From the NCBI RefSeq assembly GCF_900167085.1, contig NZ_FUXA01000009.1:1-64000 (forward strand): a stretch of DNA of 64,000 nucleotides. The letters are read 5' to 3'. Position numbers and translations under genes: made by a program. Of the stretch, positions 45,321 to 55,037 are shown one piece after another. Every line of letters starts with the position of its first letter. The stretch's first letter is position 1. The notes under the pieces are model-generated. The model was not told the origin of the DNA. It ran no database searches and worked only from the letters and a program-made list of their open reading frames with translations. Source of the DNA: Eubacterium ruminantium. Lineage in GTDB: Bacteria; Bacillota; Clostridia; Lachnospirales; Lachnospiraceae.

Positions 45321-46625
45321 TCACTCTTCCTCTCCGGAACCATTTTCACCGGAAGCATTGTCATCGGCACCGGTATCTTCAGTTGCTTCTTCCTTCTCGG
45401 AAATAGTTACAACAGCAGTACCGCTCTTATTGATCGTAAATTTGCCCTGTTTCATCAGTTTTACATCAAGCTCATATGTTCCCGGCTCTAAGTCAGCGCA
45501 ATCTATAACAGGACCATACTCAGCAAGATCTACATTTGAAACATATCTCTCAAGTCCGATAAGCTTAATCTCATAAGGTCCAGTCAATTCCACCTTATAA
45601 TCATAAGCACTCTTAGTATTTATAAAGATTATATCTTCTGATTTCAATTTAAATGATTTTTCATACAGCTTTTCAACCTTGATCTCAACTGTCACCTTAT
45701 CGGATGAATCAGCGAAATCAACGCCTTCCGGAAGATAATCCGATATCACTCGTTCAAAAGTTTTATCAGATGTAAGTCCGTCTATATCAATATCATTTAC
45801 AAAAATATAATTGATACTGTCAAGAGATTCTGCAGGTCCGGATACAAGGACCTCATCAATGCCTTCATTTATGGCTGTAAGCATATATCCATTCGCCACA
45901 TGTCCTTTGGTACTGAATTTAACAGGAACTGTTTTTGTCTCATTTACAGGAATAGTTACTTTAACCTTAGTAGTATCGATATCAAGTCTTGAAAATGAAA
46001 CATTTTCATCATTTCCATCAAGGAGGCTGATTGCAACTTCTACAGTCTTGCTCCCCTTAAGCCCTGATGTGTCTACGACCGCTTTAACATTTTTAATCTT
46101 CTTTATAAGTGATTCCGGTCCTGTGATGCTTACTGTTGAAGGTGAAATCTCAGGAGTTCCGAGAGCATATCCGTCTGCTACCGAACCCTTTGTATCAACC
46201 TTAACCTCAAACTGCTTAGCCTTCTTCTCTTCGATGGAAAGCTTAAGCGCATCGTCCTTAACCGTTATGGTTATCTTGTTATCATATCCGGCTTTCTTAC
46301 ATGTTACACTGATCTTTGCCGTGTCTGTATATGAAAGCTTTGAAAGATCGGCCACAGCTTCAAAATCCGACTTTGAAAGTGAATCCAGCACGGAACGTCT
46401 TCCTTCTACCAATATATCAACTGTCTCGCCTGAAATAACATCATATACATATCCCCTGCTTTCAATCTCTTCACCGTTAATCTGATCAACAGGGATTTCA
46501 TAATATTCCTTAACAACCTTATAGTCATTTACATTTACAACTATAAGCCAGATTAGAAATGCTATAAGAAGGGATAAAAGTTTAAGTGGAAAATTTTTAA
46601 AGAAGCTTTTTTTCTCACTCTTCAT
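45321..46625 (-). CDS. cdaR: YbbR-domain regulator of c-di-AMP synthesis
   Basis: The 434-residue protein has an N-terminal membrane helix (LLSLLIAFLIWLIVVNV) and then about four YbbR beta domains facing outward. Elements such as VDTKGSVADGYALGTPEISPSTVSITGP and VKFSTKGHVANGYM show their repeated nature. The C-terminus is an acidic low-complexity tail (EEATEDTGADD). YbbR proteins bind and control the diadenylate cyclase CdaA. Here the gene overlaps the end of cdaA by 11 bases, the standard arrangement. Confidence 0.9.
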   Translation of the reverse strand: MKSEKKSFFKNFPLKLLSLLIAFLIWLIVVNVNDYKVVKEYYEIPVDQINGEEIESRGYVYDVISGETVDILVEGRRSVLDSLSKSDFEAVADLSKLSYTDTAKISVTCKKAGYDNKITITVKDDALKLSIEEKKAKQFEVKVDTKGSVADGYALGTPEISPSTVSITGPESLIKKIKNVKAVVDTSGLKGSKTVEVAISLLDGNDENVSFSRLDIDTTKVKVTIPVNETKTVPVKFSTKGHVANGYMLTAINEGIDEVLVSGPAESLDSINYIFVNDIDIDGLTSDKTFERVISDYLPEGVDFADSSDKVTVEIKVEKLYEKSFKLKSEDIIFINTKSAYDYKVELTGPYEIKLIGLERYVSNVDLAEYGPVIDCADLEPGTYELDVKLMKQGKFTINKSGTAVVTISEKEEATEDTGADDNASGENGSGEEE

Positions 46626-47484
46626 TCTTCACGCCCCCTCTCTTATGCTTTCTATGACGAGTCTCTTCAGTCTTGTCCTGAAGTCCCTGAAGATGCTTTC
46701 TAAGACTGTCTTCATCAAGATCTCTGTAAAGAGTACCCATATATGCAACAGCGATACCACCTGTTTCTTCTGAAACAATGATGGTCATACTGTCAGTAGC
46801 CTCGCTGATTCCAAGACCTGCTCTATGTCTTGTACCAAGCTTTTTATTGACATCGTTTCTCTCTGTAAGAGGCAGGTAACAAGTAGCCGCAACTACTCTG
46901 TTGTTCCTGATAATGACTGCACCGTCATGAAGAGGTGTATTCTTCTCAAATATATTGACGAGAAGCTGTTCTGTTACGACTGCATCTATACTGATACCTG
47001 TATTCTCGTATTCACCGAGAGGTGTATCATGTTCAAGCACAATAAGAGCGCCTGTCTTATCTTTCGATAATTCAACAGACGTCTTAACAAGCTCATAAAT
47101 AGTCTTATCACTGAGCCTTTGTACTTTTGAATTCTTACTGTCTACTGCGAAAATATTTTTAAGAATCTTCTTCCTACCAAGTTCGTCCAAAGCATGACGC
47201 AGCTCCGGTTGGAAAAGTATGATGATAGCAAGGATGCCCACGCTGATCATATTCCGCGCCAGCCAAAGCAGAGTATTAAGTCTCAGTATAGCTGCGATTC
47301 CGATAAAAAATGCAATCAGAACTATTCCACGGAGCAGAGTCCAGGCACGGCTGGATTTGATCCATGAAAGAATATGATATATAACATATGCAATTATAAT
47401 GATATCAAGTATATCCTGCCAGCCTATCTTAGGAATATAGAACCAGTCAAAATACTGCTTGATCTGATACCAGAAACCATACAC
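46615..47484 (-). CDS. cdaA: Diadenylate cyclase CdaA
   Basis: This 289-residue enzyme makes cyclic di-AMP from two ATP and controls potassium uptake and wall homeostasis. Three membrane helices lie in about residues 25-95. The DAC domain has DGA at 187-189 (LHDGAVIIRNN) and RHR at 219-221 (GTRHRAGLG), both essential. The start is a GTG preceded by GGGG. It sits between an unknown membrane protein and cdaR in one operon. Confidence 0.95.
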   Translation of the reverse strand: MYGFWYQIKQYFDWFYIPKIGWQDILDIIIIAYVIYHILSWIKSSRAWTLLRGIVLIAFFIGIAAILRLNTLLWLARNMISVGILAIIILFQPELRHALDELGRKKILKNIFAVDSKNSKVQRLSDKTIYELVKTSVELSKDKTGALIVLEHDTPLGEYENTGISIDAVVTEQLLVNIFEKNTPLHDGAVIIRNNRVVAATCYLPLTERNDVNKKLGTRHRAGLGISEATDSMTIIVSEETGGIAVAYMGTLYRDLDEDSLRKHLQGLQDKTEETRHRKHKRGGVKNEE

Positions 47485-47508
47485 TCAGCACACCCCATTT
47501 GCCATTAA

Positions 47509-48879
47509 TTAACTTCTATTTGGATTCCTGTTAGGATTCTTATTTGCAGATCTCTCAGCATTTCTGAGTACCTGCGAAGCACCTCTCTTAACAGAAGGCT
47601 TCTCACCACCGGCCTTTACCCTTGAAGGTACTTCTTTTCTTGTAAATGCTCCGGGATTTTCACCCTTTGCAACTCTCATAAGCATCTCATCTGTCTCTCC
47701 CGGCTCTGTTGCTGCGAGAGGAGTTTTGATACGTGGTTTTTCCTGTGTTGCAACAGGTCTTCCACCACCATTTGATGTATTTGTTTTCTGAGGTATACCG
47801 GCAGGTCTTCCCTGCATCTCAGCATTCTGCTGTCTCATTCTTCTCTCAGTTGCTTCCGCTGCTTTTCTTTCTGCCGAAAGCTTCTCAGCATTAGCGCTGT
47901 CTGTAAGCATTTTCTTCTTTGTCTGCATGCTGTTAGCGGCAGGAATAACCTTTCCCTTGATCTGTCCACGCATACGAGCCGCCTTGTCGAGATCTTCACC
48001 AAACTTAGGAACTGCCTTAACATAGTAATAATATTCATCATCCTCGAACTGAACACGTTCAGTCTTTCTGTAATCGATGAATCCTTTACAGAACTGGAAT
48101 GCACATACTGCAACAAGTGCAAGAAGCGTTGAAATGAATATGCCACCCATGCTGATATCCGCACCAACCTTTGTTGATACGATCATGAATGCAACGATAT
48201 TTACAAATGCACCTGCAGCGATTGCTACATACTTAGCATATTTGAATGTAAGACGATAAACAACACCTACAACAATGATAGTTACAGCAAATGCAGCGAT
48301 CATAGCTATAAGCTCTTTATTGCCTTTAAAATAATCTTTGAGATAATTAAATGCTTCGACCTTCTCAGGATCCTCAGCTGTCTTGATGGTATGATCAAGA
48401 TTCTTGAGAACGTCTCCGAAATAATAGAGAACGATACCGAATGCAGCAGGAACAACACCTGCTATACCTGCTACTACTCCTATAAGAAGTGGCAAAACTC
48501 CCTGTATTGAGAAGTAACTAAATACAAATGCAAGTAAGATAATATAACAATGTTTTGGGAAAAATCTAAGATATACACAATACATTGCTATAAAAATAAC
48601 TATAAAGAAAAGTCCTGTTTCAAGTCCGACTACAAATGAGTTTACACACATGATAGTACCGACTATAAAAAGCATAAATGAATCCGGCATAAGTGCGCAA
48701 AGAATTGAAACTAAAAGAACGAACATCCCCTTACTGAAAAGAGGTGTATATCCAAAACTCTTATTGATAGTACTGAAAACTATAAATGCCCATATAAGTT
48801 TTATGACAGGAATAATGATGTCATCAAAATCCCTGATAATATTTCTAACTCTATTCTTTATCTTGACCAGTTCTTCCAT
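47509..48879 (-). CDS. Unknown polytopic membrane protein upstream of cdaA
   Basis: About nine membrane helices occupy the first ~300 residues, starting after residue 20. A cytoplasmic tail of about 155 residues follows, basic and rich in Arg, Lys, Ala and Gly (ERKAAEATERRMRQQ, KRGASQVLRNAERSANKNPN). I recognise no named family. AGGAG stands nine bases before the ATG, which lies inside the end of the preceding gene. It is 24 bases upstream of cdaA, so it may be a potassium or envelope function linked to c-di-AMP, but this is only context. Confidence 0.72.
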   Translation of the reverse strand: MEELVKIKNRVRNIIRDFDDIIIPVIKLIWAFIVFSTINKSFGYTPLFSKGMFVLLVSILCALMPDSFMLFIVGTIMCVNSFVVGLETGLFFIVIFIAMYCVYLRFFPKHCYIILLAFVFSYFSIQGVLPLLIGVVAGIAGVVPAAFGIVLYYFGDVLKNLDHTIKTAEDPEKVEAFNYLKDYFKGNKELIAMIAAFAVTIIVVGVVYRLTFKYAKYVAIAAGAFVNIVAFMIVSTKVGADISMGGIFISTLLALVAVCAFQFCKGFIDYRKTERVQFEDDEYYYYVKAVPKFGEDLDKAARMRGQIKGKVIPAANSMQTKKKMLTDSANAEKLSAERKAAEATERRMRQQNAEMQGRPAGIPQKTNTSNGGGRPVATQEKPRIKTPLAATEPGETDEMLMRVAKGENPGAFTRKEVPSRVKAGGEKPSVKRGASQVLRNAERSANKNPNRNPNRS

Positions 48880-49369
48880 GATCAGCTTCTCCTTTACTCT
48901 GTCCGAATGTCTGCATTACAAAATCATCCAGGCTTTTATCTATTCCGTCGCTTACTCGGTACTTTGTCTTGTCTGTTGTCTCAAGTTTTTCATAGTACTC
49001 AATAAGTCTTCTAAGATTTCCGTTATATTCCACAAGTCCGGGCTTTGCCTTGTTATACCTGTATGAATACGCAAAGAATGCAACAACTTCGAAGAGCGCC
49101 AGGAAAAGACAATACTTGCCCATCAGCTTCCCTACAAGTTTAACGTAATCTACTGAATTGAATTTTTGTAAATATTTTTCGAAATTAACGACAGCAGAAA
49201 CAGCTACAAACAGCCAGAAGCAAATCGTTGAAGTAACGAGAGTCTTAAGCATATTGAATCTTACATAGTCCTCTCGGAAGTACTTACTCAGGGCTAACCC
49301 TTCGTGTTCCTGATTTTTTTCATAAATTGCGATTTTGGTCATTATCCTGACCTTTTCGTTGTCCACCAT
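48851..49369 (-). CDS. Unknown two-helix membrane protein, first gene of the cdaA operon
   Basis: The 172-residue protein has two membrane segments at about 45-62 and 82-103 and helical charged regions before and after (KPGLVEYNGNLRRLIEYYEKL). No family is recognised. Its end overlaps the next gene by 29 bases, so the products are probably made together. A hairpin-forming stretch at 49399-49427 lies in its leader. Confidence 0.7.
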   Translation of the reverse strand: MVDNEKVRIMTKIAIYEKNQEHEGLALSKYFREDYVRFNMLKTLVTSTICFWLFVAVSAVVNFEKYLQKFNSVDYVKLVGKLMGKYCLFLALFEVVAFFAYSYRYNKAKPGLVEYNGNLRRLIEYYEKLETTDKTKYRVSDGIDKSLDDFVMQTFGQSKGEADHGRTGQDKE

Positions 49370-49398
49370 AATACTAAACCTATCCTAAGATATGATTT

Positions 49399-49427
49399 GG
49401 GGCATAGTTTCCCCATAAACTATCCCC
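49399..49427. repeat. Leader inverted repeat before the cdaA operon
   Basis: GGGGCATAGTTT and AAACTATCCCC pair with one bulge, about 30 bases before the first gene of the operon. It may be a regulatory hairpin or an operator. Confidence 0.4.
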
Positions 49428-49516
49428 TATATCTTATGTTATCTACACCAAAAAATCAAGCATAAAGTGATACTTCACTAAGTCTTAATGACTTTACACC
49501 TTATTATCCGCCACAT

Positions 49517-49583
49517 AAAAAATCAGCCGCGACTTATCATTTCGGGAAATGATATTCCCTAAAACTGATATATCGCAGCCGAT
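49517..49583 (-). terminator. Terminator of the symporter gene
   Basis: ATCGGCTGCGA and TCGCGGCTGAT form an outer stem with G-T pairs, with an inner GGGAAT...ATTTCCC stem, followed by TTTTTTA on the minus strand. Confidence 0.75.
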
Positions 49584-49595
49584 AATTTGAATTAT

Positions 49596-51284
49596 TTATC
49601 TTCTTTTGCCGGATTTGTTGCCGGATTTATGATTTGATTTATTACCGCCCTGTTTGTTGCCCTGTTTGTTGCTCTGCTTATTTTCCTTATTGGCATTTGA
49701 AGAATTCTTAGCTGAAGAATCCTCAAGTTCCTCTTCCAGAGATGTTGTATTATGTACAACTACTGTACGGTCATAACATTTGAAGAGTTCTTCCATTTTC
49801 TTCTTGTCAGGCTTTGGTGTTATAAAGCTTACAAGAGGAACGATCAAGAGACCTGCAAGCATTGTTAATGCACCTGCATTGATCGGTGACTGGATGATAG
49901 GATGACCATACTGAGAACAGATAATATTTGCAACTGTGAATCCTACACCAACGATATAACTTGCCCATACAGCGATCTTTGTAACATTCTTGCTGTAAAG
50001 ACCATACATGAACGGTGCAAGGAAAGCTCCTGCAAGAGCACCCCATGACACACCCATAAGCTGAGCTATGAATGTAGGCGGGTCAAATGCGAGTACAACT
50101 GAAAGTGCGATAAATGCAACGACAAATATCTGCATAAGTCTAAGCTGTGTTTTTTCTTTCATGTTCTTATTAAATACAGGCTTAATAAGGTCAAGTGTAA
50201 GAGTTGAGCTTGATGTAAGAACCAGTGATGAAAGTGTTGACATCGAAGCTGAGAAAACAAGTACAAGTACTATACCGATAAGAATATCAGGAAGTGATGA
50301 AAGCATTGTAGGAACGATATTATCAAATGCTACTGCTCCGTCTGCAAGGACGATTCCCGGCTCATTTCTGAAAAGACGTCCGAAACCTCCGAGGAAATAG
50401 CATCCGCCTGCTACAACGATAGCGAAAAATGTTGAAACGATTGTTCCTGTCTTGATAGCTTTTTCATCTTTGATTGCATAGAATTTATGAACCATCTGAG
50501 GAAGGCCCCATGTTCCGAGAGAAGTAAGTACTACTACTCCGAGAAGTGAAAGTGGGTCAGGTCCGAAGAAACTTGCGAAAAGTCCCTGACTTCCCTGAAG
50601 AGGTCCTGTTGTAACTGCTGATTCAACAGGTATATTTGATAATTCCTTAAGTGCTGCAAGGAATCCACCCTTACCTGCAAGAACCGAACCGATAACGGCG
50701 CAGATACCTATTAACATGATGATACCCTGAATGAAATCATTAAGAGCTGTTGCCATATATCCGCCGACAACTACATAGATTGCTGTAAGAACAGCCATTA
50801 CGATGATACATACATGATAATCAACATCGAAAGCCATTCCGAAAAGTCTTGAAAGACCATTATATACACCTGCTGTATATGGAACAAGGAATACGAAAGC
50901 TATGATCGAGCCCACAACTCTGAGTGACTTTGAATCATATCTTTTTCCAAAATATTCCGGCATTGTTTTTGCATCGAGGGCCTGTGTCATGATTCTTGTT
51001 CTACGTCCGAGAACGAGCCATGCAAGAAGGCTTCCTATAAATGCATTTCCGAGTCCTATCCATGTTGAAGAAAGACCGAACTTCCATCCGAACTGTCCCG
51101 CATATCCTATGAATACAACGGATGAAAAGTAAGATGTTCCGAAAGCAAACGCTGAGATCCATGGACCTACCGAACGTCCGCCAAGCACGTAATCATTGAC
51201 GTTTTTTGCTTTTTTTCTGGAATAAAAACCAACGCCGATCATGATGCTGAAAAATACTACGAGTAAAATAATCTTGACTGCCAT
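49596..51284 (-). CDS. Sodium:solute symporter (SSS family)
   Basis: From the ATG at 51284 (nine bases after GGGAG) the protein has 562 residues; a longer frame upstream has no ribosome site. About thirteen membrane helices are visible. The SSS hallmarks are the N-terminal FFSIMIGVGFYSRKKAKNVNDY-VLGGR segment and FGTSYFSSVVFIGYAGQFGW. Members move proline, pantothenate, sugars or other solutes with sodium. The substrate is not clear; helix one is most like the proline/pantothenate group. The C-terminus is a hydrophilic Asn/Lys/Gly-rich tail with NKQGNKQG repeats, which is atypical. It lies 92 bases after asnB, with a terminator between. Confidence 0.9.
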   Translation of the reverse strand: MAVKIILLVVFFSIMIGVGFYSRKKAKNVNDYVLGGRSVGPWISAFAFGTSYFSSVVFIGYAGQFGWKFGLSSTWIGLGNAFIGSLLAWLVLGRRTRIMTQALDAKTMPEYFGKRYDSKSLRVVGSIIAFVFLVPYTAGVYNGLSRLFGMAFDVDYHVCIIVMAVLTAIYVVVGGYMATALNDFIQGIIMLIGICAVIGSVLAGKGGFLAALKELSNIPVESAVTTGPLQGSQGLFASFFGPDPLSLLGVVVLTSLGTWGLPQMVHKFYAIKDEKAIKTGTIVSTFFAIVVAGGCYFLGGFGRLFRNEPGIVLADGAVAFDNIVPTMLSSLPDILIGIVLVLVFSASMSTLSSLVLTSSSTLTLDLIKPVFNKNMKEKTQLRLMQIFVVAFIALSVVLAFDPPTFIAQLMGVSWGALAGAFLAPFMYGLYSKNVTKIAVWASYIVGVGFTVANIICSQYGHPIIQSPINAGALTMLAGLLIVPLVSFITPKPDKKKMEELFKCYDRTVVVHNTTSLEEELEDSSAKNSSNANKENKQSNKQGNKQGGNKSNHKSGNKSGKRR

Positions 51285-51324
51285 TTTTCCATACTCCCTT
51301 TTACATTTTTCTTTGATAAAAGTG

Positions 51325-51363
51325 AAAATGTTACACTCGGATATTGTCCGGGCGTAACATTTT
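51325..51363 (-). terminator. Terminator of asnB
   Basis: AAAATGTTAC and GTAACATTTT flank a smaller CCGG-ACAATAT-CCG stem, followed on the minus strand by TTTTCACTTTT. Confidence 0.7.
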
Positions 51364-51376
51364 TTGCACACCAAAA

Positions 51377-53245
51377 TTAATTATAAGCTACGGTAATATC
51401 AGTGTCAACGAAATATACCTCGTACCAACACAGGAAAGCGTATACCGTGTAAAGCTGCCTGTGGAACATTCTTTTCCCTGCACAATGTTCATCAAGCCAT
51501 TCATTTAATATGTCTGTATCAAAGAATTCTTTTGCAAACGGTTTCTTAAACATTTCCCTAAATCTATCAGCATATTTTTGCTCTTTAAGCCACTTTGCAA
51601 GAGGAACCGGGAAGCCTTTTTTCTTTCTTGTCACCCACTCTTTCGGAAGGATCTTCTCAGTACTTTTTCTGAAAGTCTTTTTGGTCACTTCTCTATTTAC
51701 AAGATACTTCTCCGGAAGAACACTTGAAACCGCCCATACTTCTTTATCAAGATAAGGAACACGAAGTTCCAGAGAATTTGCCATGGACATTTTATCCGCC
51801 TTCAGAAGTATATCATTCGGCAGCCAGAGATTCATATCAAGATACATTTTCTTATGAACCTCATCATACATTTCAGCCTTTTCAAAATACGGTCTTGTTA
51901 TATCCTTAAAGCTTATGCTGCTTTTGTATTTATCTTTCAAAATGCTGTTTGCATCATCATCGTTCATGATAAATGCCTGTCCGATATATGATTCCGTAAG
52001 TCTGTCGGTATTTCTCTTCAGGAAATTAAGACCTTTGATATCTCTGTCACCAATACCTTTAGAAATAATATGTCTGATAGGCTTCGGAACGATCTTTCTG
52101 TAAACCGTCCCAAGAGTGCAGCCATGATAGGTTTCATATCCGCCAAAGAATTCGTCTGCCCCTTCGCCTGACATGACAACCTTCACATTTTCCGCTGCCA
52201 TTCCCGACAGAAAATATAACGGCACCGCTGAAAGGTTGGCATGGGGTTCATCCGAATAATACTGAACCTTCGGAACAGCTTCAAAAAAGTCTTCAGCACT
52301 CACTTCCTTATGAAGATTCTTCAATTGAAGATTCTCACAAAACTCCGCTGCCTCAGGTCCTTCATCGAAAAATCCGGGAGCAAATCCAACCGAAAATGTA
52401 TTCTCCGGTCTTGCGATGGCTGTTATGAAGCTCGAATCAGCTCCTCCCGAAAGAAAGCTTCCGACTTCAACATCTGCTATCTTATGATATTTCACCGACT
52501 CCTTCACAGCATCAAAAATCTTAAGAGCCGCCTCATTTTCGTTTAATTTTTTATCTATCTTATACTCCGGATTAAAATAAGATCTCACATCCAATTTCTC
52601 TCCGTCATATATAAAGAAATGTCCCGGTTCCAGCTTAAATACATCCTTAAACATGGTTTCAGCTATCGGAGTATACTGAAATGTAAGATATAACTTCAGC
52701 GCGTCTTTATTAACCTCTTTCTTAAAATGAGGATGTGCGAGGAAGGCCTTTATCTCTGAAGCAAACATAAAACTCCCCTGCATCTTAGTATAATATAAAG
52801 GTTTTATGCCAAAAGGATCCCTGGCGCCAAAAATCTTCTTTTCTTTCTTATCATATATAATAAAGCTGAACATTCCACGAAACATGGAAAGAGCCTTCAT
52901 GCCGTAAGTAACTATAGTTTCAAGAAGAACTTCCGTGTCCGATTCTGTCTTGAATTTCATACTGTATTCATTTTCAAGTTTACTTCTTAGCTCTTTATAA
53001 TTATATATCTCACCATTAAATGTTATAACATATCTTCCATTACTGCTTGTCATTGGCTGGGCTCCATTTTGAAGATCGATAATGCTCAATCTTCTGAAAC
53101 CAAGAGCCACAGTATCATCTGTATAAAAGCCTTCTCCATCAGGCCCTCTATGGACTATCAGATCCCCCATTTTTCTAATAATATTATTCTTCTCAGACCC
53201 GGTAAGCGCCCCCGAGTCGCTAACAAAACCAACAAAACCACACAT
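51377..53245 (-). CDS. asnB: Asparagine synthase, glutamine-hydrolysing
   Basis: The 622-residue protein begins MCGFVGFVSD, so Cys2 is the glutaminase nucleophile after methionine removal. The amidotransferase half contains IVHRGPDGEG and FNGEIYNYKELR. The synthetase half has the ATP-binding SFLSGGADSSFITA and MSGEGADEFFGGYETY. It makes asparagine from aspartate, glutamine and ATP. AAGGAGG stands about 11 bases before the ATG. The gene is alone between two terminators. Related amidotransferases can also modify cell-wall precursors, but the full AsnB pattern is present. Confidence 0.95.
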   Translation of the reverse strand: MCGFVGFVSDSGALTGSEKNNIIRKMGDLIVHRGPDGEGFYTDDTVALGFRRLSIIDLQNGAQPMTSSNGRYVITFNGEIYNYKELRSKLENEYSMKFKTESDTEVLLETIVTYGMKALSMFRGMFSFIIYDKKEKKIFGARDPFGIKPLYYTKMQGSFMFASEIKAFLAHPHFKKEVNKDALKLYLTFQYTPIAETMFKDVFKLEPGHFFIYDGEKLDVRSYFNPEYKIDKKLNENEAALKIFDAVKESVKYHKIADVEVGSFLSGGADSSFITAIARPENTFSVGFAPGFFDEGPEAAEFCENLQLKNLHKEVSAEDFFEAVPKVQYYSDEPHANLSAVPLYFLSGMAAENVKVVMSGEGADEFFGGYETYHGCTLGTVYRKIVPKPIRHIISKGIGDRDIKGLNFLKRNTDRLTESYIGQAFIMNDDDANSILKDKYKSSISFKDITRPYFEKAEMYDEVHKKMYLDMNLWLPNDILLKADKMSMANSLELRVPYLDKEVWAVSSVLPEKYLVNREVTKKTFRKSTEKILPKEWVTRKKKGFPVPLAKWLKEQKYADRFREMFKKPFAKEFFDTDILNEWLDEHCAGKRMFHRQLYTVYAFLCWYEVYFVDTDITVAYN

Positions 53246-53466
53246 CAGTGTCTCAGCCTCCTTAATGAATGTAAATACCTCACTCTATACTTTCACGTCT
53301 CTCCACATTCCCCACATCACCCTTATGTAATAAGTATAAATATCCATCGCATTAATATGAATAAACATAAGGTTATAATTACACTAAATTTATGAAAGAA
53401 ATTATTGTCGAAAAAAAGATATATATGCCATTTTATTAAGATGATTTTATTTTCATTAAGAAGATT

Positions 53467-53520
53467 AAAAAAAGACCGCTCATCCTATGAAGAATTTATT
53501 CTTCTCAGGACAAACGGTCC
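53467..53520 (-). terminator. Terminator of the FHA-DUF1846 unit
   Basis: GGACCGTTTGTCCT and AGGATGAGCGGTCT form a long interrupted stem with an inner GAAGAAT/ATTCTTC stem, followed by TTTTTTT on the minus strand. Confidence 0.8.
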
Positions 53521-53526
53521 ATAATT

Positions 53527-55011
53527 TTACTGATGGAACATTTTATTTGTCTGATATCTTGGTTCGCAAGTAAGATTAACTCCCAACTTTGCGAATACAT
53601 TTTCATCTATTCCGGAAAGAATTACAGATGAATGTGCTTCACATCCGCGGAGCTTATCAAGCTGGCCAAGAGCTACTCTTGCATTATCATCACTCTCAGC
53701 GCAGATTGTAAGCGCTATAAGCACTTCATTGATGTGCATGAGCGGATTATGATCACCAAGATGATGAACTTTAAGATGCTGTATAGGTTCGATTACTGAT
53801 GGTGAAAGAAGTATAACATCATCAGCAAGTCCTGCAAGATGCTTAAGTGCATTAAGAAGCATTGCAGAAGATGCACCAAGAAGGTTTGTTGTCTTACCTG
53901 TGATAACTGTTCCGTCATCGAGCTCTATAGCTGCTGCAGGAAGACCTGTTACTTCAGCCTTAACATTTGCAGCTGTTGCACATTTACGGCTTTCAAGACC
54001 AATTCCTGCCTGCTGCATAAGTACTTCAAGTTTGCTTACGATATCCTGACGGCTGCTGCCCTTACGAAGCGCACAGCATTCTTTATAATATCTTCTGATG
54101 ATTTCCTGATTACCTGCTTCTTTAGCATTTTCATCATTTGAAATACAATTTCCGGCCATATTTACACCCATGTCTGTAGGTGACTTATATGGAGAATCTC
54201 CGTAAATCTTCTTGAACATGGCATTAAGTACAGGGAATACATCTATATCTCTGTTGTAATTAACTGTTGTAACACCATATGCTTCAAGATGATATGGATC
54301 AATCTCATTTATGTCATTAAGATCTGCTGTTGCGGCTTCATATGCAAGGTTAACAGGATGATTAAGTGGAATATTCCAAATAGGGAATGTCTCGAACTTA
54401 GCATAACCTGCCTTGACACCACGCTGATTTTCCTTATAAAGCTGTGAAAGACAAACTGCCATCTTTCCGCTTCCAGGCCCCGGTGCCGTTACTACAACGA
54501 GCGGTCTTTCTGTCTCTATATATTCATTTTTTCCAAAACCCTCTTCACTGATGATGTGTGGAATATTATTTGGATAACCATCGATAGGATAATGCTTATA
54601 AACTTTCATACCAAGACTTTCAAGTCTCTTCTGGTATTTGATTGCTCTTTCCTGTCCGTTAAAACGTGTAAGAACAACGCTTCCTACATAAAGTCCGTAT
54701 CCTCTGAATGCATCGATCAGACGAAGTACATCAACATCATATGTTATACCAAGGTCACCTCTGACCTTATTCTTCTCAATGTCATTTGCATTTATGACAA
54801 TGACAATCTCTGCATCATCCTTAAGCTGTGTAAGCATTCTGATCTTACTGTCAGGTGCAAATCCCGGAAGTACTCTTGATGCATGATAATCATCAAAAAG
54901 CTTTCCGCCAAACTCCATATAAAGCTTTCCGCCAAAGTTTGAGATTCTTTCTCTGATCTTCTCTGATTGCATTGAAAGATATTTGTCATTATCAAATCCT
55001 ATCTTACTCAT
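53527..55011 (-). CDS. DUF1846 family protein
   Basis: From the ATG at 55011, nine bases after AGAAAGG, the protein has 494 residues, the usual family length. Family elements include KIGFDNDKYLSMQSEKIR at the start, KLYMEFGGKLFDDYHASRVLPGF and a nucleotide-binding-looking VTAPGPGSGKMAVCLSQLY with a P-loop-like GPGSGK. Structures exist for this family, but I know of no settled function. It starts 26 bases after the FHA-domain gene ends, so the two share a transcript. Confidence 0.88.
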   Translation of the reverse strand: MSKIGFDNDKYLSMQSEKIRERISNFGGKLYMEFGGKLFDDYHASRVLPGFAPDSKIRMLTQLKDDAEIVIVINANDIEKNKVRGDLGITYDVDVLRLIDAFRGYGLYVGSVVLTRFNGQERAIKYQKRLESLGMKVYKHYPIDGYPNNIPHIISEEGFGKNEYIETERPLVVVTAPGPGSGKMAVCLSQLYKENQRGVKAGYAKFETFPIWNIPLNHPVNLAYEAATADLNDINEIDPYHLEAYGVTTVNYNRDIDVFPVLNAMFKKIYGDSPYKSPTDMGVNMAGNCISNDENAKEAGNQEIIRRYYKECCALRKGSSRQDIVSKLEVLMQQAGIGLESRKCATAANVKAEVTGLPAAAIELDDGTVITGKTTNLLGASSAMLLNALKHLAGLADDVILLSPSVIEPIQHLKVHHLGDHNPLMHINEVLIALTICAESDDNARVALGQLDKLRGCEAHSSVILSGIDENVFAKLGVNLTCEPRYQTNKMFHQ

Positions 55012-55037
55012 ATGCGTTATCCTTTCTCCCATCATTT

